Shown in pieces: positions 1 through 9,484 of a DNA stretch of 30,453 bases (position 1 is the first letter of the stretch; each line of letters opens with the position of its first letter). The stretch is from NCBI GenBank assembly GCA_023443455.1, contig JAEZUE010000095.1, positions 1 through 30,453 of the forward strand. The letters run 5' to 3'. The notes under the pieces were generated by a model. It had not been told where the DNA came from, ran no database searches, and worked only from the letters and a program-made list of their open reading frames with translations. The translations under genes and the position numbers were made by a program. This stretch comes from Verrucomicrobiota bacterium (GTDB lineage Bacteria; Verrucomicrobiota; Verrucomicrobiia; Opitutales; Opitutaceae).

Positions 1-1
1 C

Positions 2-133
2 GGGTTAGGCGAGGTACTGGCCGAAGCACTCCAGAAGACGGTTCCAGCCAGACCACCTGCGCGCACGGCGGAGGAATTCCTCCGCTGCGATAAACCACGA
101 CAACGAGTGCGACTGCCGAAGGCTTCCAAATAG
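2..133 (+). CDS. Probable HipB-like antitoxin, C-terminal end only
   Basis: An open frame enters from the left edge and stops with TAG at 131-133, giving 43 residues that begin GLGEVLAEALQKTVPARP and end in a basic tail (PRQRVRLPKASK). The stop lies 9 bp before the ATG of the HipA-family gene in the same orientation. That is the usual place for a HipB-type helix-turn-helix antitoxin, which would bind the operator and neutralise HipA. The DNA-binding part lies outside the window, so the assignment rests on position and on a frame without stops. The fragment could also belong to another small regulator. Confidence 0.45.
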   Translation, partial: GLGEVLAEALQKTVPARPPARTAEEFLRCDKPRQRVRLPKASK

Positions 134-142
134 GCGCCGCCG

Positions 143-1525
143 ATGCCTGCCACGCCTCCAACGCCAAGCCGACTGGTACTGCAATTCGGTGACATCCCGA
201 TGGGGCAACTCCTTTTCCGTGAGACTGACCGGACTTACGCAGTTGAGCTTGAAGAGGCGTTCCTTCGCGGCCGATACGAGATCGCCCCGGTCATCTATCC
301 TTATCTCGACGTGTTCCGGTCCAAGCTTGTCGAGTACAGCGGAGGGTTGGAGGCCACGAGCCCGTTCGCCGGTGGCCTGCCTGGTTTTCTGTCCGACTCA
401 CTGCCTGACAAGTGGGGCGCGACGTTGGCACAGATTGAAGATCCGGCGCGTGCATTCACGCCCATGGACATGTTCTCGCGGGTTGGACGCGGTGGACCAG
501 GCGCAATCCATTTTCGGGCGCCCGACGCGTCGCCGACCACGCCGAAGCAAAGCCAAGAAAGCTTAACGAACCTCGCAGAACGGGCGAACGGGCTCTACAG
601 AGGCGCTGTCGAGACGAAGGTCCGAACCGCGCCGCTCTCCGTGGGTGGTCTGCTGGGCGGCATCTTCCCCAAAGCCGTAGTTCATCTTCCTGCCAATGCC
701 TGCGCGGGAGGCGTTGTTGCAGCCCCACAGATTCTGGTAGGCGGCGATACTCCCGCCAACTCCGTCCCCGGGATCGTGAAGTTCTCGCCAGTTCCGGACG
801 ACGAGGACCAAGGCGCTGTGGAATTCGCCTTCCACGAGATGGCCAAAGCGGCAGGGCTCCGTTTGCCGGCTGCGTGCCTCCTGGTCGACGGTGCCGGCAT
901 TCGCCATTTTGCCGTGACTCGCTTCGACCGGATCCGCCGCCAGGACGGCACGTTCAAGCGCCTGCACGTTCAGAGCCTCAGCGCGTTGCTCCACCGCAGA
1001 CCTGTCGGAGAAATTCGGTACGAGGACTTCATCGTCCTGGCCAGTCGCTTGGGTGGGCCACTGGAGGCGCGCGAGGCGTTCCGCCGGGTGATCTTCAATC
1101 TGCTTTCGACCAACCGCGACGACCACGGCCGCAACCACGCATTTCTGTACGATCCGGATGTTCGCCTCTGGAAGCTCGCGCCAGCCTACGACCTCAATCC
1201 GAACTTCAGCGAAACACTGGAGGCGATCAGGTGGGGCGATGGGACCGAGCTCCCCACTCGTTTCACCGAACTCATCGCCCTGGCGCGTATCGGTGGCATT
1301 TCCGAGGCCCAAGCGATGGAGACTTTCGAAGAGGTCGATGCGGCCATCGAGCAGTGGCCGCAATTCGCGACAGCCGCCGGGGTCCGACCGGAGATCACGA
1401 AGATCTGGGCCGAAGGCATCTTCAGCGCGACCAAGCAAGGTGGCCCGTTGCGCGCTGACGCCCGGGCCTACCTGCTAGGCAAGCAACAGAGGCGCCGCAC
1501 CAAGCGATCATCGACCAACGGCTGA
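143..1525 (+). CDS. hipA: HipA-family serine/threonine kinase toxin
   Basis: A 460-residue protein of the HipA family (E. coli HipA is about 440). HipA kinases phosphorylate a cytosolic target, glutamyl-tRNA synthetase in the E. coli case, and cause growth arrest unless held by HipB. The N-terminal subdomain is seen around residues 15-125 (GQLLF near 21, LPGFLSDSLPDKWG near 79-92). A glycine-rich SVGGLLGGIFPKA stretch at 166-178 corresponds to the GGARPKA-type loop of the family. The catalytic loop is NRDDHGRNH at 324-332 (catalytic Asp326) and the metal-binding Asp is in LAPAYDL (Asp350). All key residues are present, so it looks active. The start is the ATG 9 bp after the upstream stop; there is no clear Shine-Dalgarno, which suits coupling to the antitoxin. 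Base composition is visibly less GC-rich than the dcw genes, which hints at acquisition. Confidence 0.88.
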   Translation: MPATPPTPSRLVLQFGDIPMGQLLFRETDRTYAVELEEAFLRGRYEIAPVIYPYLDVFRSKLVEYSGGLEATSPFAGGLPGFLSDSLPDKWGATLAQIEDPARAFTPMDMFSRVGRGGPGAIHFRAPDASPTTPKQSQESLTNLAERANGLYRGAVETKVRTAPLSVGGLLGGIFPKAVVHLPANACAGGVVAAPQILVGGDTPANSVPGIVKFSPVPDDEDQGAVEFAFHEMAKAAGLRLPAACLLVDGAGIRHFAVTRFDRIRRQDGTFKRLHVQSLSALLHRRPVGEIRYEDFIVLASRLGGPLEAREAFRRVIFNLLSTNRDDHGRNHAFLYDPDVRLWKLAPAYDLNPNFSETLEAIRWGDGTELPTRFTELIALARIGGISEAQAMETFEEVDAAIEQWPQFATAAGVRPEITKIWAEGIFSATKQGGPLRADARAYLLGKQQRRRTKRSSTNG

Positions 1526-1631
1526 TTCGCGTTCGAATGCTTACCGGGTGGCGCGGCAAGCCGGTCGTCCTCGCTTCCGCGCATCGCGCGAAAAATCGTC
1601 GGCGCAGCGTGTGGCGTTCCCTCGTAAGCTG

Positions 1632-1698
1632 GTGGCAGAAAAGTGGCAGATTTTTGCCACTTCCCGCTGAAATGAGACGATTTCGGGCGATTTCGTCT
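1632..1698. repeat. Cluster of short direct and inverted repeats between hipA and the tRNA
   Basis: GTGGCAGA occurs at 1632-1639 and again at 1643-1650, 11 bp apart. The second copy lies in a perfect inverted repeat AAGTGGCA (1641-1648) / TGCCACTT (1655-1662). Next come AGACGA (1675-1680) and TCGTCT (1693-1698) flanking a direct repeat of CGATTTCG (1678-1685, 1688-1695). The segment is non-coding and less GC-rich than its surroundings. Such clusters can be recombinase or regulator binding sites, but no integrase gene is in the window. Confidence 0.5.
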
Positions 1699-1704
1699 AA
1701 AACA

Positions 1705-1742
1705 TAAGGCCCGCTCGTAACTTGCGTTACCAGCGGGCCTTA
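1705..1742 (-). terminator. Intrinsic terminator of the initiator tRNA gene
   Basis: An 11-bp perfect stem (1705-1715 with 1732-1742) extends past a single C-C mismatch into a 5-bp inner stem GTAAC/GTTAC with a TTGC loop. Read on the minus strand it begins 13 nt after the tRNA CCA end and is followed by TATGTTTTAG. The T-run is imperfect but the stem is very strong. Confidence 0.65.
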
Positions 1743-1755
1743 GAGGTGTTTAAAT

Positions 1756-1832
<77 letters not shown>

Positions 1833-1851
1833 ATAGGTGATGAGGGGGCGG

Positions 1852-1880
1852 AACGTGGGCAGCGTCCGACCCACTGTCAA
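1852..1880 (-). promoter_or_regulatory. Possible promoter of the initiator tRNA
   Basis: On the minus strand an exact TTGACA (1880-1875) is followed after 17 nt by CACGTT (1857-1852), a poor match to a -10 box. Transcription would begin roughly 10-15 nt before the mature tRNA 5' end at 1832. The -35 is convincing and the -10 is not. Confidence 0.35.
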
Positions 1881-2017
1881 CGGAGTTTTTCGCGTATTTT
1901 CACCCACCGATTCTCCGCCGGGAAAACGTCACCAAATTCGGTGCAGACGCGGCTTGCCCAGGCCTATAGCGACTCCCTTTAGTGGACCGTTTAATCGTCA
2001 CCATCGCCGTCCACGAC

Positions 2018-3001
2018 ATGCCGAACACGCTCGCCGCACTCCTCCACCACAGCCTCGATTTCGCCGGTGTCTTCCCGCCGGCCTCGCTGCCCGTGCCGGA
2101 TGCGCTCCAGGTGTTCAACGTCGAACGCAGCGCCGACTCCGCCGGCATGCTCGCCCGGTTCGTCTGCCCGATCTCCCGCCTCGACGAACTGGTCGCCCAC
2201 CACCGTGCCCACCATTCGAACACGGCGCTGGTCGTCTCGGTGCTGCCGCGCGGCGGGCGCACCCCAGGCGAGTTTCTCGCCAGCCTCGAATCCGATCTGG
2301 CAACGATCCAACGCATCCGCGCCGAACACATCGGCCACCTGCGGATCGATACGATCGAGATGCGCGTCCCCGCCGAGGTCGAGACGCCGGCCGCCCTGCG
2401 CCGCCTGCTCGCCGCGGTGGACGCGCTCGTCGCGCGCCACGAAGACGCCGCCCGGCAGGTCTTCTTCGAGCTCGCCCCGTCTCCGTCCCTCCCCGCGCTC
2501 ATCGCCACCCTCGCCGAGCATGTGGCGACGGCACCACGCCCCTCGGCGCCGGTCCTGGGCTACAAGCTCCGCACGGGCGGCAGCGGCTCCGCCGTCGCGC
2601 CGAGTTCGACGCAGGTGGCCCTGGCGATGTCGACCGCGGCCACGCACGGGGTGCCGATGAAATGCACCGGTGGCCTGCATCGCCCGCTGCGCACGCTCGA
2701 AAGCGGCGCCGCCGCCCATGGCTTCGTGAACCTCCTCGTGACGGCCGCGCTGGCGGAACAGCGCGAGGGCGCCCCGGCCGACCTCATCGAGCTGCTGGAC
2801 GAAACCTCCGCGGAGGCGTTCACCTTCGACCCGAGCGCGATCCGCTGGCGCGACCACGACATTCCGCTCACCGCCGTGGTCCGCGCCCGTCGTCGGCTGC
2901 TGGCCGCGTTCGGCAGCTGCTATGTGGAGACGCCGCGCCAGGAGCTGCAGAAGCTCGGCTGGTGGCCGGGAACCAAATACACGGCGGACTCGGCGCACTG
3001 A
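2018..3001 (+). CDS. Conserved protein of unknown function
   Basis: A 327-residue soluble protein with no signal peptide or membrane segment. Near the N-terminus is HHSLDFAGVFPPASLP, resembling the DYAGLFPPA motif I recall from an uncharacterised bacterial family. The middle has GYKLRTGG, and the C-terminal half has KCTGGLHRPLR followed by HGFVNLL. The pattern of conserved K, H, R and G at strand ends would suit a TIM-barrel-like enzyme, but I cannot name a reaction. The ATG at 2018 is preferred because the conserved block then begins about ten residues in; an in-frame GTG at 1982 would add 12 residues, and neither has a Shine-Dalgarno. It converges on clpX and shares no operon with it. Confidence 0.75.
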   Translation: MPNTLAALLHHSLDFAGVFPPASLPVPDALQVFNVERSADSAGMLARFVCPISRLDELVAHHRAHHSNTALVVSVLPRGGRTPGEFLASLESDLATIQRIRAEHIGHLRIDTIEMRVPAEVETPAALRRLLAAVDALVARHEDAARQVFFELAPSPSLPALIATLAEHVATAPRPSAPVLGYKLRTGGSGSAVAPSSTQVALAMSTAATHGVPMKCTGGLHRPLRTLESGAAAHGFVNLLVTAALAEQREGAPADLIELLDETSAEAFTFDPSAIRWRDHDIPLTAVVRARRRLLAAFGSCYVETPRQELQKLGWWPGTKYTADSAH

Positions 3002-3170
3002 GTTCCCGGATCGCCAGGGGCGGAAAGCGAGCCGGCTCGCCCGCCTCCGATTCCGATTGCGCGGACAAACTCGCTGACCGGCCCATCACCCCAGGGTACC
3101 AGCGAAGCGCGACGGGCGGCTGGAAGGCGCGCCTCCCAGCGACGATCCGAAGCCCGTGGCCTCGCCCCGA

Positions 3171-3195
3171 GAAAAGGGCCGGCGGAAACCGGCCC
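3171..3195 (-). terminator. Intrinsic terminator of clpX
   Basis: On the minus strand, 7 bp after the clpX stop, GGGCCGG (3195-3189) pairs with CCGGCCC (3182-3176) across a 6-nt loop and is followed by TTTTCTC. It closes the tig-clpP-clpX block before the convergent gene. Confidence 0.85.
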
Positions 3196-3202
3196 CACGA
3201 TT

Positions 3203-4507
<1,305 letters not shown>

Positions 4508-4550
4508 GGGGAAAACGGCGCGACCGCGGCGCGTCGGAGGAAGTGAGCGG

Positions 4551-4576
4551 GAAAAAGCCCGTGGCTCAAGCCACGG
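4551..4576 (-). terminator. Intrinsic terminator overlapping the clpP stop codon
   Basis: On the minus strand CCGTGGCT (4576-4569) pairs with AGCCACGG (4566-4559) and is followed by GC and TTTTT (4556-4552). The clpP stop TGA (4568-4566) lies in the apex of the hairpin, so the stem includes the last coding bases of clpP. It should stop or attenuate tig-clpP transcripts before clpX. Confidence 0.75.
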
Positions 4577-5183
4577 ACTTCAGGGTCGTGTCGGCCTCGA
4601 TCTTGTTCTCGAAGACCTTGTCGACGATGCCGTAGGCGAGGGCTTCCTGCGCGCTCATGTAGTAGTCGCGGTCGGAGTCCTTCTCGACCTGGTCCACCGG
4701 CTTGCCGGAGTGCTTCGAGATGATCTCGTTGAGCGTCTTGCGCCAGCGGATGATCTCCTTGGCCTGGATGGCGATGTCGGCCGTCTGGCCGGAGGCGCCG
4801 CCGGTGGGCTGATGGATCATCACCCGGCTGTTGGGCAGCGCGAAACGCTTGCCCTTGGTGCCGGCGGCGAGCAGCACGGTCGCCATCGAGGCGGCCATGC
4901 CGATGCAGTACGTAACGACGTCGCACTGGAGGAAGTTCATCGTGTCGTAGATGGCCATGCCACCGGTGACGACACCGCCCGGGGAGTTGATGTACAGATG
5001 GATGTCCTTCTTGGGATCCTCCATCTGCAGGAACAACATCTGGGCGATCACAAGATTGGCGACAGCGTCGTCAATGGGAGTGCCGATGAAGATGATCCGG
5101 TCCTTCAGCAGGCGGGAGTATATATCCATACTCCGCTCGCCGCGGCCGGTATTCTCGAGAACGATCGGAACGTAGTAGCTCAC
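4566..5183 (-). CDS. clpP: ClpP, proteolytic subunit of the Clp protease
   Basis: A 205-residue serine peptidase of family S14 that forms the tetradecameric chamber fed by ClpX. The triad is Ser99 in GMAASMA, His124 in MIHQP and Asp173 in DSDRDYY, with spacings of 25 and 49 residues identical to E. coli. The oxyanion segment SPGG is at 67-70. The start is GTG: the N-terminal stretch VPIVLENTGRGERSMDIYSR matches the axial-loop region of the family, so the later in-frame ATG (residue 19) would remove needed sequence. No propeptide beyond a few residues is seen. It follows tig by 29 bp, the order found in many bacteria. Confidence 0.97.
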   Translation of the reverse strand: MSYYVPIVLENTGRGERSMDIYSRLLKDRIIFIGTPIDDAVANLVIAQMLFLQMEDPKKDIHLYINSPGGVVTGGMAIYDTMNFLQCDVVTYCIGMAASMATVLLAAGTKGKRFALPNSRVMIHQPTGGASGQTADIAIQAKEIIRWRKTLNEIISKHSGKPVDQVEKDSDRDYYMSAQEALAYGIVDKVFENKIEADTTLKSVA

Positions 5184-5212
5184 TGTGTGGTGGAGAGGTT
5201 GGCCCGGCCGGA

Positions 5213-6529
5213 TCAGGCCTGGACGGGCGCGGGCACCACCGTAGCCTGGGAGACCACGAAATCAAGGGCCTTGTCCAGGAGGATGTTCTGCTGCATCGCC
5301 CGCACGCGGTTGCGATCCTTGCCGAGCTCCTTGGCGAGCTGCTCGGGGGCCTGGCGGGTGCGCATGGCTTCCATGCGGAGGAACCGGTCGACGTCGTTGT
5401 TGCTGATCTCGACCTTCTCCTCGGCGGCGATGCGGGCGAGGATGAGCTGGATCTTGGCGTTGCGGGCGCCGGCGTTGCGGGCGTCGGCGACGAGCTGGTC
5501 CTTGTTCTGCTCGAAGGTCTCGGCCGGCACGCCGCGGCGCATGTTCTCCTCCATGAAGCGGCGGAGCACGGCCTGGGTCTCGGACTCGACCAGGCTCTCC
5601 GGCACCTCGAAATCGGCGGAAGCGGCGAGCTTCTCGGTGATCTGCTGGCGCTGGGCGGCGCGGTTGTCCATCTCCTTGCGCTGCGTCAGGAATTGGCGGG
5701 TACGCTCCTTGAGGGCGTCGAGCGTCTCGACCTGGAGGGACTTGAAGAACGCCTCGTCGAGCTCGGGCAGCACGCGCTCGCGCACCTCGAGAACCTCGAC
5801 GGCGTAGACGGCTTCCTTGCCCTGGAGTTCGGCCACGTGGAAATCGGCCGGGAAGGTGACGGTGAGGTCCTTCTTCTCGTCCTTGCTCAGGCCGCCGATC
5901 TGGGCGCCGAGGCCGGGGATGAGACCCTCGCTGCCCTCGACCTCTTCCCAGGTCTGCGGGGCCTTGCCGAAGATGGCGCGGTCCGGCACGAGCTCGGCCA
6001 CGGGCTGCTCGCCGATCTTGCCCTCGTAGGAAAGCTTCACGTAGTCGCCCTTCTGGGACGCACGCTCGACGACCTTGAAGTCGGCGCGCTCGGCGCGCAT
6101 CGACTCGATGGCCTCGTCGACATCGGCGTCGGACACCTCGACCGCCGGCAGCTGCGTCTCGATCCCCTTGTAGGTCGGCAGCTCGAACTGCGGGCGCAGG
6201 TCGAGGGTGAAGGTCACGGTGGCGGGGGTGCCCTTGGCGACTTCGCCCTCCTTGACGTCGACCACCGCGAACACGTCGAGCTTCGACTCGTCGAGGCCGG
6301 CCTGGTAGGCCTTGTCGACCACCTTGCTGCGGAGCTCGCCGTCGATCTCCTTGGCATAGCGCTTCTCGATCATCGCGGCGGGCACCTTGCCGGCGCGGAA
6401 GCCGGGCATGCTGGCCACCTTCGCGATTTCGCCCACCACAGTGCGGTAGACAGCCTCGACATCGCTCTGGTCGAGCGCGACAACGAGGTTCTTACGGGTA
6501 ACGGAGACGTCTTGGATATCGATGTTCAC
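5213..6529 (-). CDS. tig: Trigger factor, ribosome-bound chaperone
   Basis: A 438-residue protein (E. coli 432). Trigger factor binds ribosomal protein L23 at the exit tunnel and shields nascent chains. The ribosome-binding signature GFRAGKVP is at 43-50, exactly as in E. coli. The FKBP-like prolyl isomerase domain spans about 150-240 (KGDYVKLSYEG, then GLIPGLGAQIGGL), followed by the long helical C-terminal arms. The start is a GTG at 6529: the open frame continues upstream to 6661, but the family N-terminus (NIDIQDVSVTRKNLVV) begins right there. No Shine-Dalgarno is evident. It is the first gene of the tig-clpP-clpX block. Confidence 0.95.
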   Translation of the reverse strand: MNIDIQDVSVTRKNLVVALDQSDVEAVYRTVVGEIAKVASMPGFRAGKVPAAMIEKRYAKEIDGELRSKVVDKAYQAGLDESKLDVFAVVDVKEGEVAKGTPATVTFTLDLRPQFELPTYKGIETQLPAVEVSDADVDEAIESMRAERADFKVVERASQKGDYVKLSYEGKIGEQPVAELVPDRAIFGKAPQTWEEVEGSEGLIPGLGAQIGGLSKDEKKDLTVTFPADFHVAELQGKEAVYAVEVLEVRERVLPELDEAFFKSLQVETLDALKERTRQFLTQRKEMDNRAAQRQQITEKLAASADFEVPESLVESETQAVLRRFMEENMRRGVPAETFEQNKDQLVADARNAGARNAKIQLILARIAAEEKVEISNNDVDRFLRMEAMRTRQAPEQLAKELGKDRNRVRAMQQNILLDKALDFVVSQATVVPAPVQA

Positions 6530-6570
6530 GGCGGAAATCCGGCAGGTGGTTTCTAGGAATGAAACCGCGA

Positions 6571-6600
6571 ACGCTACGCGGCGGCCATTTTTGCGGTCAA
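6571..6600 (-). promoter_or_regulatory. Possible promoter of tig
   Basis: On the minus strand TTGACC (6600-6595) is followed after 18 nt by TAGCGT (6576-6571), about 40 nt upstream of the tig GTG. Spacing and position are reasonable but the -10 is a weak match. Confidence 0.3.
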
Positions 6601-6736
6601 TCACCCTTTTCGACGATCTGCCGGGCCACGCCGTCTGCTGCCGTTGCATCAACCGCCCCATTCAACAGGTGCCCCGATAGCGCATCGAGCCGCTCCCGCA
6701 TTGAAGAACCCCACCCGCTGGGTCATCACGAAAAAC

Positions 6737-7852
6737 GTGAAACCCCTGTGCATCCCCATCCTCGCCATGATTACCGCAACGTTGAGTGTCATACCCGGCC
6801 TCACCGCCCAACTCCCCGTCTACCAATCGCCGGAGATCGTGTCGGCCGACACGGTCACCTTCCGCTATTTCGGCCCGGCCGCACGGCAAGTGGCGGTCGT
6901 CGGTCTGCGCCGCACGACCCCCACCCCGATGACCAAGGCCGCCGACGGTCTGTGGAGCGTCACGGTGTCCGGCCTCGCGCCCGACATCTACGGCTACTCC
7001 TTCGACGTCGACGGCGCTGTCGCCCTCGACCCGAAGAACCGCTCCATCAAGAAATGGATCAACTCCGAAAACGCGTTCGAGCTGCCCGGCGCCAACCCGC
7101 CCGCGTGGGCGTTGCAGCCCGTGCCCCACGGCACGCTCCACCGTCACACGATCGGCTCGCCGACCGCCGGGCGTGAGTATTCGTTCCAAGTCTACACGCC
7201 TCCGGGCTACGATCCGCACGCCGCCACGCCCTACCCGGTCGTCTATCTCCTGCACGGCTACGGCGACGACGAGACCGCCTGGGCGGAAAACGGCCGCGCC
7301 CACCTCATCGCCGACAACCTCATCGCGGCCGGCACGATGAAGCCCGCCCTCATCGTGATGCCGCACGGCCACCCGATCCCGTTCCCGCTCGACCGCGTCG
7401 AGGAGTACTTCGGCCAGAACCTGCCCGCCATGGAGAAGGTCGTCACCGAGGAACTAATACCCTTGGTCGAGCGGCAGTACCGGGTCGGCCGCACCGCCGC
7501 CGACCGCGCCATCGTCGGCCTCTCCATGGGCGGCGGCCATTCGCTCGGCATCGGCCTGCCCCACCCCGAGCTCTTCCAATGGGTCGGTGCGTTCAGCGCC
7601 GCCGTGCCCGCGGGCGATCCCGCGGCCAACTTCCCGGTACTGCTCGAGGCCGCCAAGAACAACCACCCCAGCCCCCGCCTGCTCTGGATCGCCATCGGCA
7701 GCGACGACTTCCTGCTCGCGCGCAACGAAGCCTTCCGCCGTTGGCTCACCGACAACCACATCGCGTTCACCTACGAATTGAGCGACGGAGGCCACGAGTG
7801 GACCAACTGGCGCGACTACCTCGGGCAGTTCCTCCAGCTCACGTTCCGCTGA
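6737..7852 (+). CDS. Secreted esterase of the feruloyl/acetyl-esterase (CE1, esterase D) type
   Basis: A 371-residue protein with a signal peptide (KPLC, hydrophobic core to about residue 23, likely cleavage near GLTA-QLP). Residues 25-115 look like the E-set/CBM48-type beta-sandwich found before many such esterases. The alpha/beta hydrolase follows: LLHGYGDD at 171-178, nucleophile Ser263 in GLSMGGG, acid Asp323 or 324 in GSDD, His353 in DGGHEW. Relatives remove feruloyl or acetyl groups from plant polysaccharides or hydrolyse other carboxylic esters; the substrate here is unknown. The GTG at 6737 is chosen because it starts the signal peptide cleanly; an ATG at 6644 would add 31 residues without signal character. 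A 7-bp hairpin with a 3-nt loop lies at 7868-7884, just past the stop, but has no T-run. Confidence 0.87.
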   Translation: MKPLCIPILAMITATLSVIPGLTAQLPVYQSPEIVSADTVTFRYFGPAARQVAVVGLRRTTPTPMTKAADGLWSVTVSGLAPDIYGYSFDVDGAVALDPKNRSIKKWINSENAFELPGANPPAWALQPVPHGTLHRHTIGSPTAGREYSFQVYTPPGYDPHAATPYPVVYLLHGYGDDETAWAENGRAHLIADNLIAAGTMKPALIVMPHGHPIPFPLDRVEEYFGQNLPAMEKVVTEELIPLVERQYRVGRTAADRAIVGLSMGGGHSLGIGLPHPELFQWVGAFSAAVPAGDPAANFPVLLEAAKNNHPSPRLLWIAIGSDDFLLARNEAFRRWLTDNHIAFTYELSDGGHEWTNWRDYLGQFLQLTFR

Positions 7853-8038
7853 GCCCCATTCCGCCGAGCCATCGTGGCGATGGCCGAGAGTCCATCGATT
7901 CCGGCCGCCGCTCGGTGGACGAAACGGACTCGATGGACCAGACCGGAGAAGCGAGAGCGAGTACGACCTGCAAAGATTGCACCCGTCACGGGGCAGCACA
8001 TGTTCCCCGCAGTCCACCACTCCACCCCTCGCCACGCC

Positions 8039-8443
8039 ATGCCGGACACCCCACGAAAGCTTCGCGTCATCGAAACCCCCGATCCCGAGCGTCCGCCCGT
8101 CGAACCGGAGCTTCCGCGCGAGAAGCTGAAGCTGGGCCCGAAGGCGATCACCGAGGTCAACCGCCCGCTCGAGGCCACGACGAAACCAATCACCGTGCAC
8201 GAGATCCTGGCGGAAAATCTGCGGCACACCGTACCCGCGGAGAAACCGCTCGACCTGCGCAAGCCACGCTCCCGCCGCAAGAGCGACTACTGGCTGTTGA
8301 TGCTCCTCGGCAACGCCGTCTTCGGAGCCGGTGCCTACTATTTCCGGCTCGATCCGTTCATCTTCACCGCCTGCCTGAGCTTCAGCGCCATCTTCACGGT
8401 CGGCGTCACCTGGATCATGTGGCAGGTGATGGGCAACTACTGA
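8039..8443 (+). CDS. Small membrane protein of unknown function
   Basis: A 134-residue protein. The first 80 residues are hydrophilic and rich in Pro, Glu and Lys (ETPDPERPPVEPELPREKLK), with ITVHEILAENLRHT near 60. A basic patch (KPRSRRKSD) follows, then two membrane segments near 84-104 and 109-130. The layout suggests a cytoplasmic N-terminal tail anchored by a C-terminal hairpin. I do not recognise the family. The open frame extends upstream to 7874, but the upstream part is Arg/Thr-rich and looks non-coding, so the ATG at 8039 is preferred. Confidence 0.65.
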   Translation: MPDTPRKLRVIETPDPERPPVEPELPREKLKLGPKAITEVNRPLEATTKPITVHEILAENLRHTVPAEKPLDLRKPRSRRKSDYWLLMLLGNAVFGAGAYYFRLDPFIFTACLSFSAIFTVGVTWIMWQVMGNY

Positions 8444-8475
8444 GCCACACTGGACTCTCGCATCGTTGCGGCTGA

Positions 8476-8506
8476 GCGGGGCCATGGCTGGCCTCGCGGG
8501 CCCCGC
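8476..8506 (+). terminator. GC-rich hairpin after the small membrane protein gene
   Basis: GCGGGGCC (8476-8483) pairs with GGCCCCGC (8499-8506) around a 15-nt loop, 32 bp after the upstream stop. No T-run follows, so termination is only a guess; it could instead slow transcription into the metallophosphoesterase gene. Confidence 0.3.
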
Positions 8507-8577
8507 CGAGACCGGACAAACAAAGCGGCCACCGGCCTTGAACGGCTACCCCAAGCTGCCGTTGACTCGAAACCACC

Positions 8578-9390
8578 ATGTCATCGGTTCTGGTCATCTC
8601 CGACGTGCACCATCGTTTCCGCGAGGCGGAAACGTGGATCCAGCGGCTGGCCGGCCGGCATGACCGGGTCGTCTTCCTCGGCGACTACTTCGACTCCCAC
8701 GGCGGCGATGACGGTCCGGAGGAAATCGCCGCGACCGCGGCCTGGCTCCGCGACTCCCTCGCGCGCCCGGAACGCACCCACCTGGTCGGCAACCACGATC
8801 TCTCGTATCTTGTTCCCGGCGACTTCACTGCGTGCTCGGGCGACTCCTCCGAGAAGCGGGACGCGCTCGCCCCCTTTCTCGCCGACCCTGTCCTCGGCGC
8901 CCTCGAGCCGGCCACGATGGTGAACGGCTGGCTGCTGACGCACGCGGGCGTCCACCGCCAGTTGATCGCCCGCATCGGCGCCGACCAGGTGCTGCCCCTG
9001 ATTCAAGACCAATGGCGAAACCTGCTCGCAGCCGGCACGCCCCCGCTCTTCGCCTGCGGCTATTCGCGCGGCGGAAGCAGCCCGTTCGGCGGCATCACTT
9101 GGCAGGACTTCGACGAATTCCGCCCCACCCCGGGCCTGCACCAAATCTTTGCCCACACACCGGCCAACACCGTGCGCGTGCATTGGATGATCCCGGACCG
9201 GCGCCACATCCTCAAACGATCCCACCAGCTCGATCGTGCCCCGAAGGAGATCGTCGACCGGCGAGCCGCCTCCTCTGTGAACATCTGCACCGACACCGGT
9301 CTGCGCAGCGTCGTGCTGATCGCACCCGACCGCGTCACCCTCTTCGCCGACACCCTGCCGCAAGGCGAACAGGTGATCGTGCAACACTGA
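8578..9390 (+). CDS. Calcineurin-like metallophosphoesterase
   Basis: A 270-residue cytosolic phosphoesterase with the full dinuclear-metal set: Asp9 and His11 in DVHH, GDYFD at 35-39, GNHD at 71-74, His122 in THAGVH, and His193 in AHTP (usually GHTP). The family cleaves phosphomonoesters or diesters, including nucleotides and phosphoproteins, using Mn, Fe or Zn; the substrate cannot be read from sequence. The ATG at 8578 places the first metal motif at residue 9, as usual. It lies 95 bp before tsaB in the same direction, so co-transcription with tsaB-alr is possible. Confidence 0.88.
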   Translation: MSSVLVISDVHHRFREAETWIQRLAGRHDRVVFLGDYFDSHGGDDGPEEIAATAAWLRDSLARPERTHLVGNHDLSYLVPGDFTACSGDSSEKRDALAPFLADPVLGALEPATMVNGWLLTHAGVHRQLIARIGADQVLPLIQDQWRNLLAAGTPPLFACGYSRGGSSPFGGITWQDFDEFRPTPGLHQIFAHTPANTVRVHWMIPDRRHILKRSHQLDRAPKEIVDRRAASSVNICTDTGLRSVVLIAPDRVTLFADTLPQGEQVIVQH

Positions 9391-9484
9391 CCGAGCCGCC
9401 CCGCCCGCCGGGCCGGTTCCCCCTCGCGTGGAAGAGCGAAACGGCAGTGACAAACCGCCGACGCGGGCGCAGCGTCGGCGCTCC

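Noticed and set aside
1991..2998. Minus-strand open frame of 335 codons opposite the unknown conserved gene
   Set aside because: Arg/Gly/Val-rich antisense shadow; the plus-strand frame has conserved-looking motifs.
7853..8038. Possible riboswitch before the small membrane protein gene
   Set aside because: Apart from a 7-bp hairpin at 7868-7884 I see no conserved riboswitch core.
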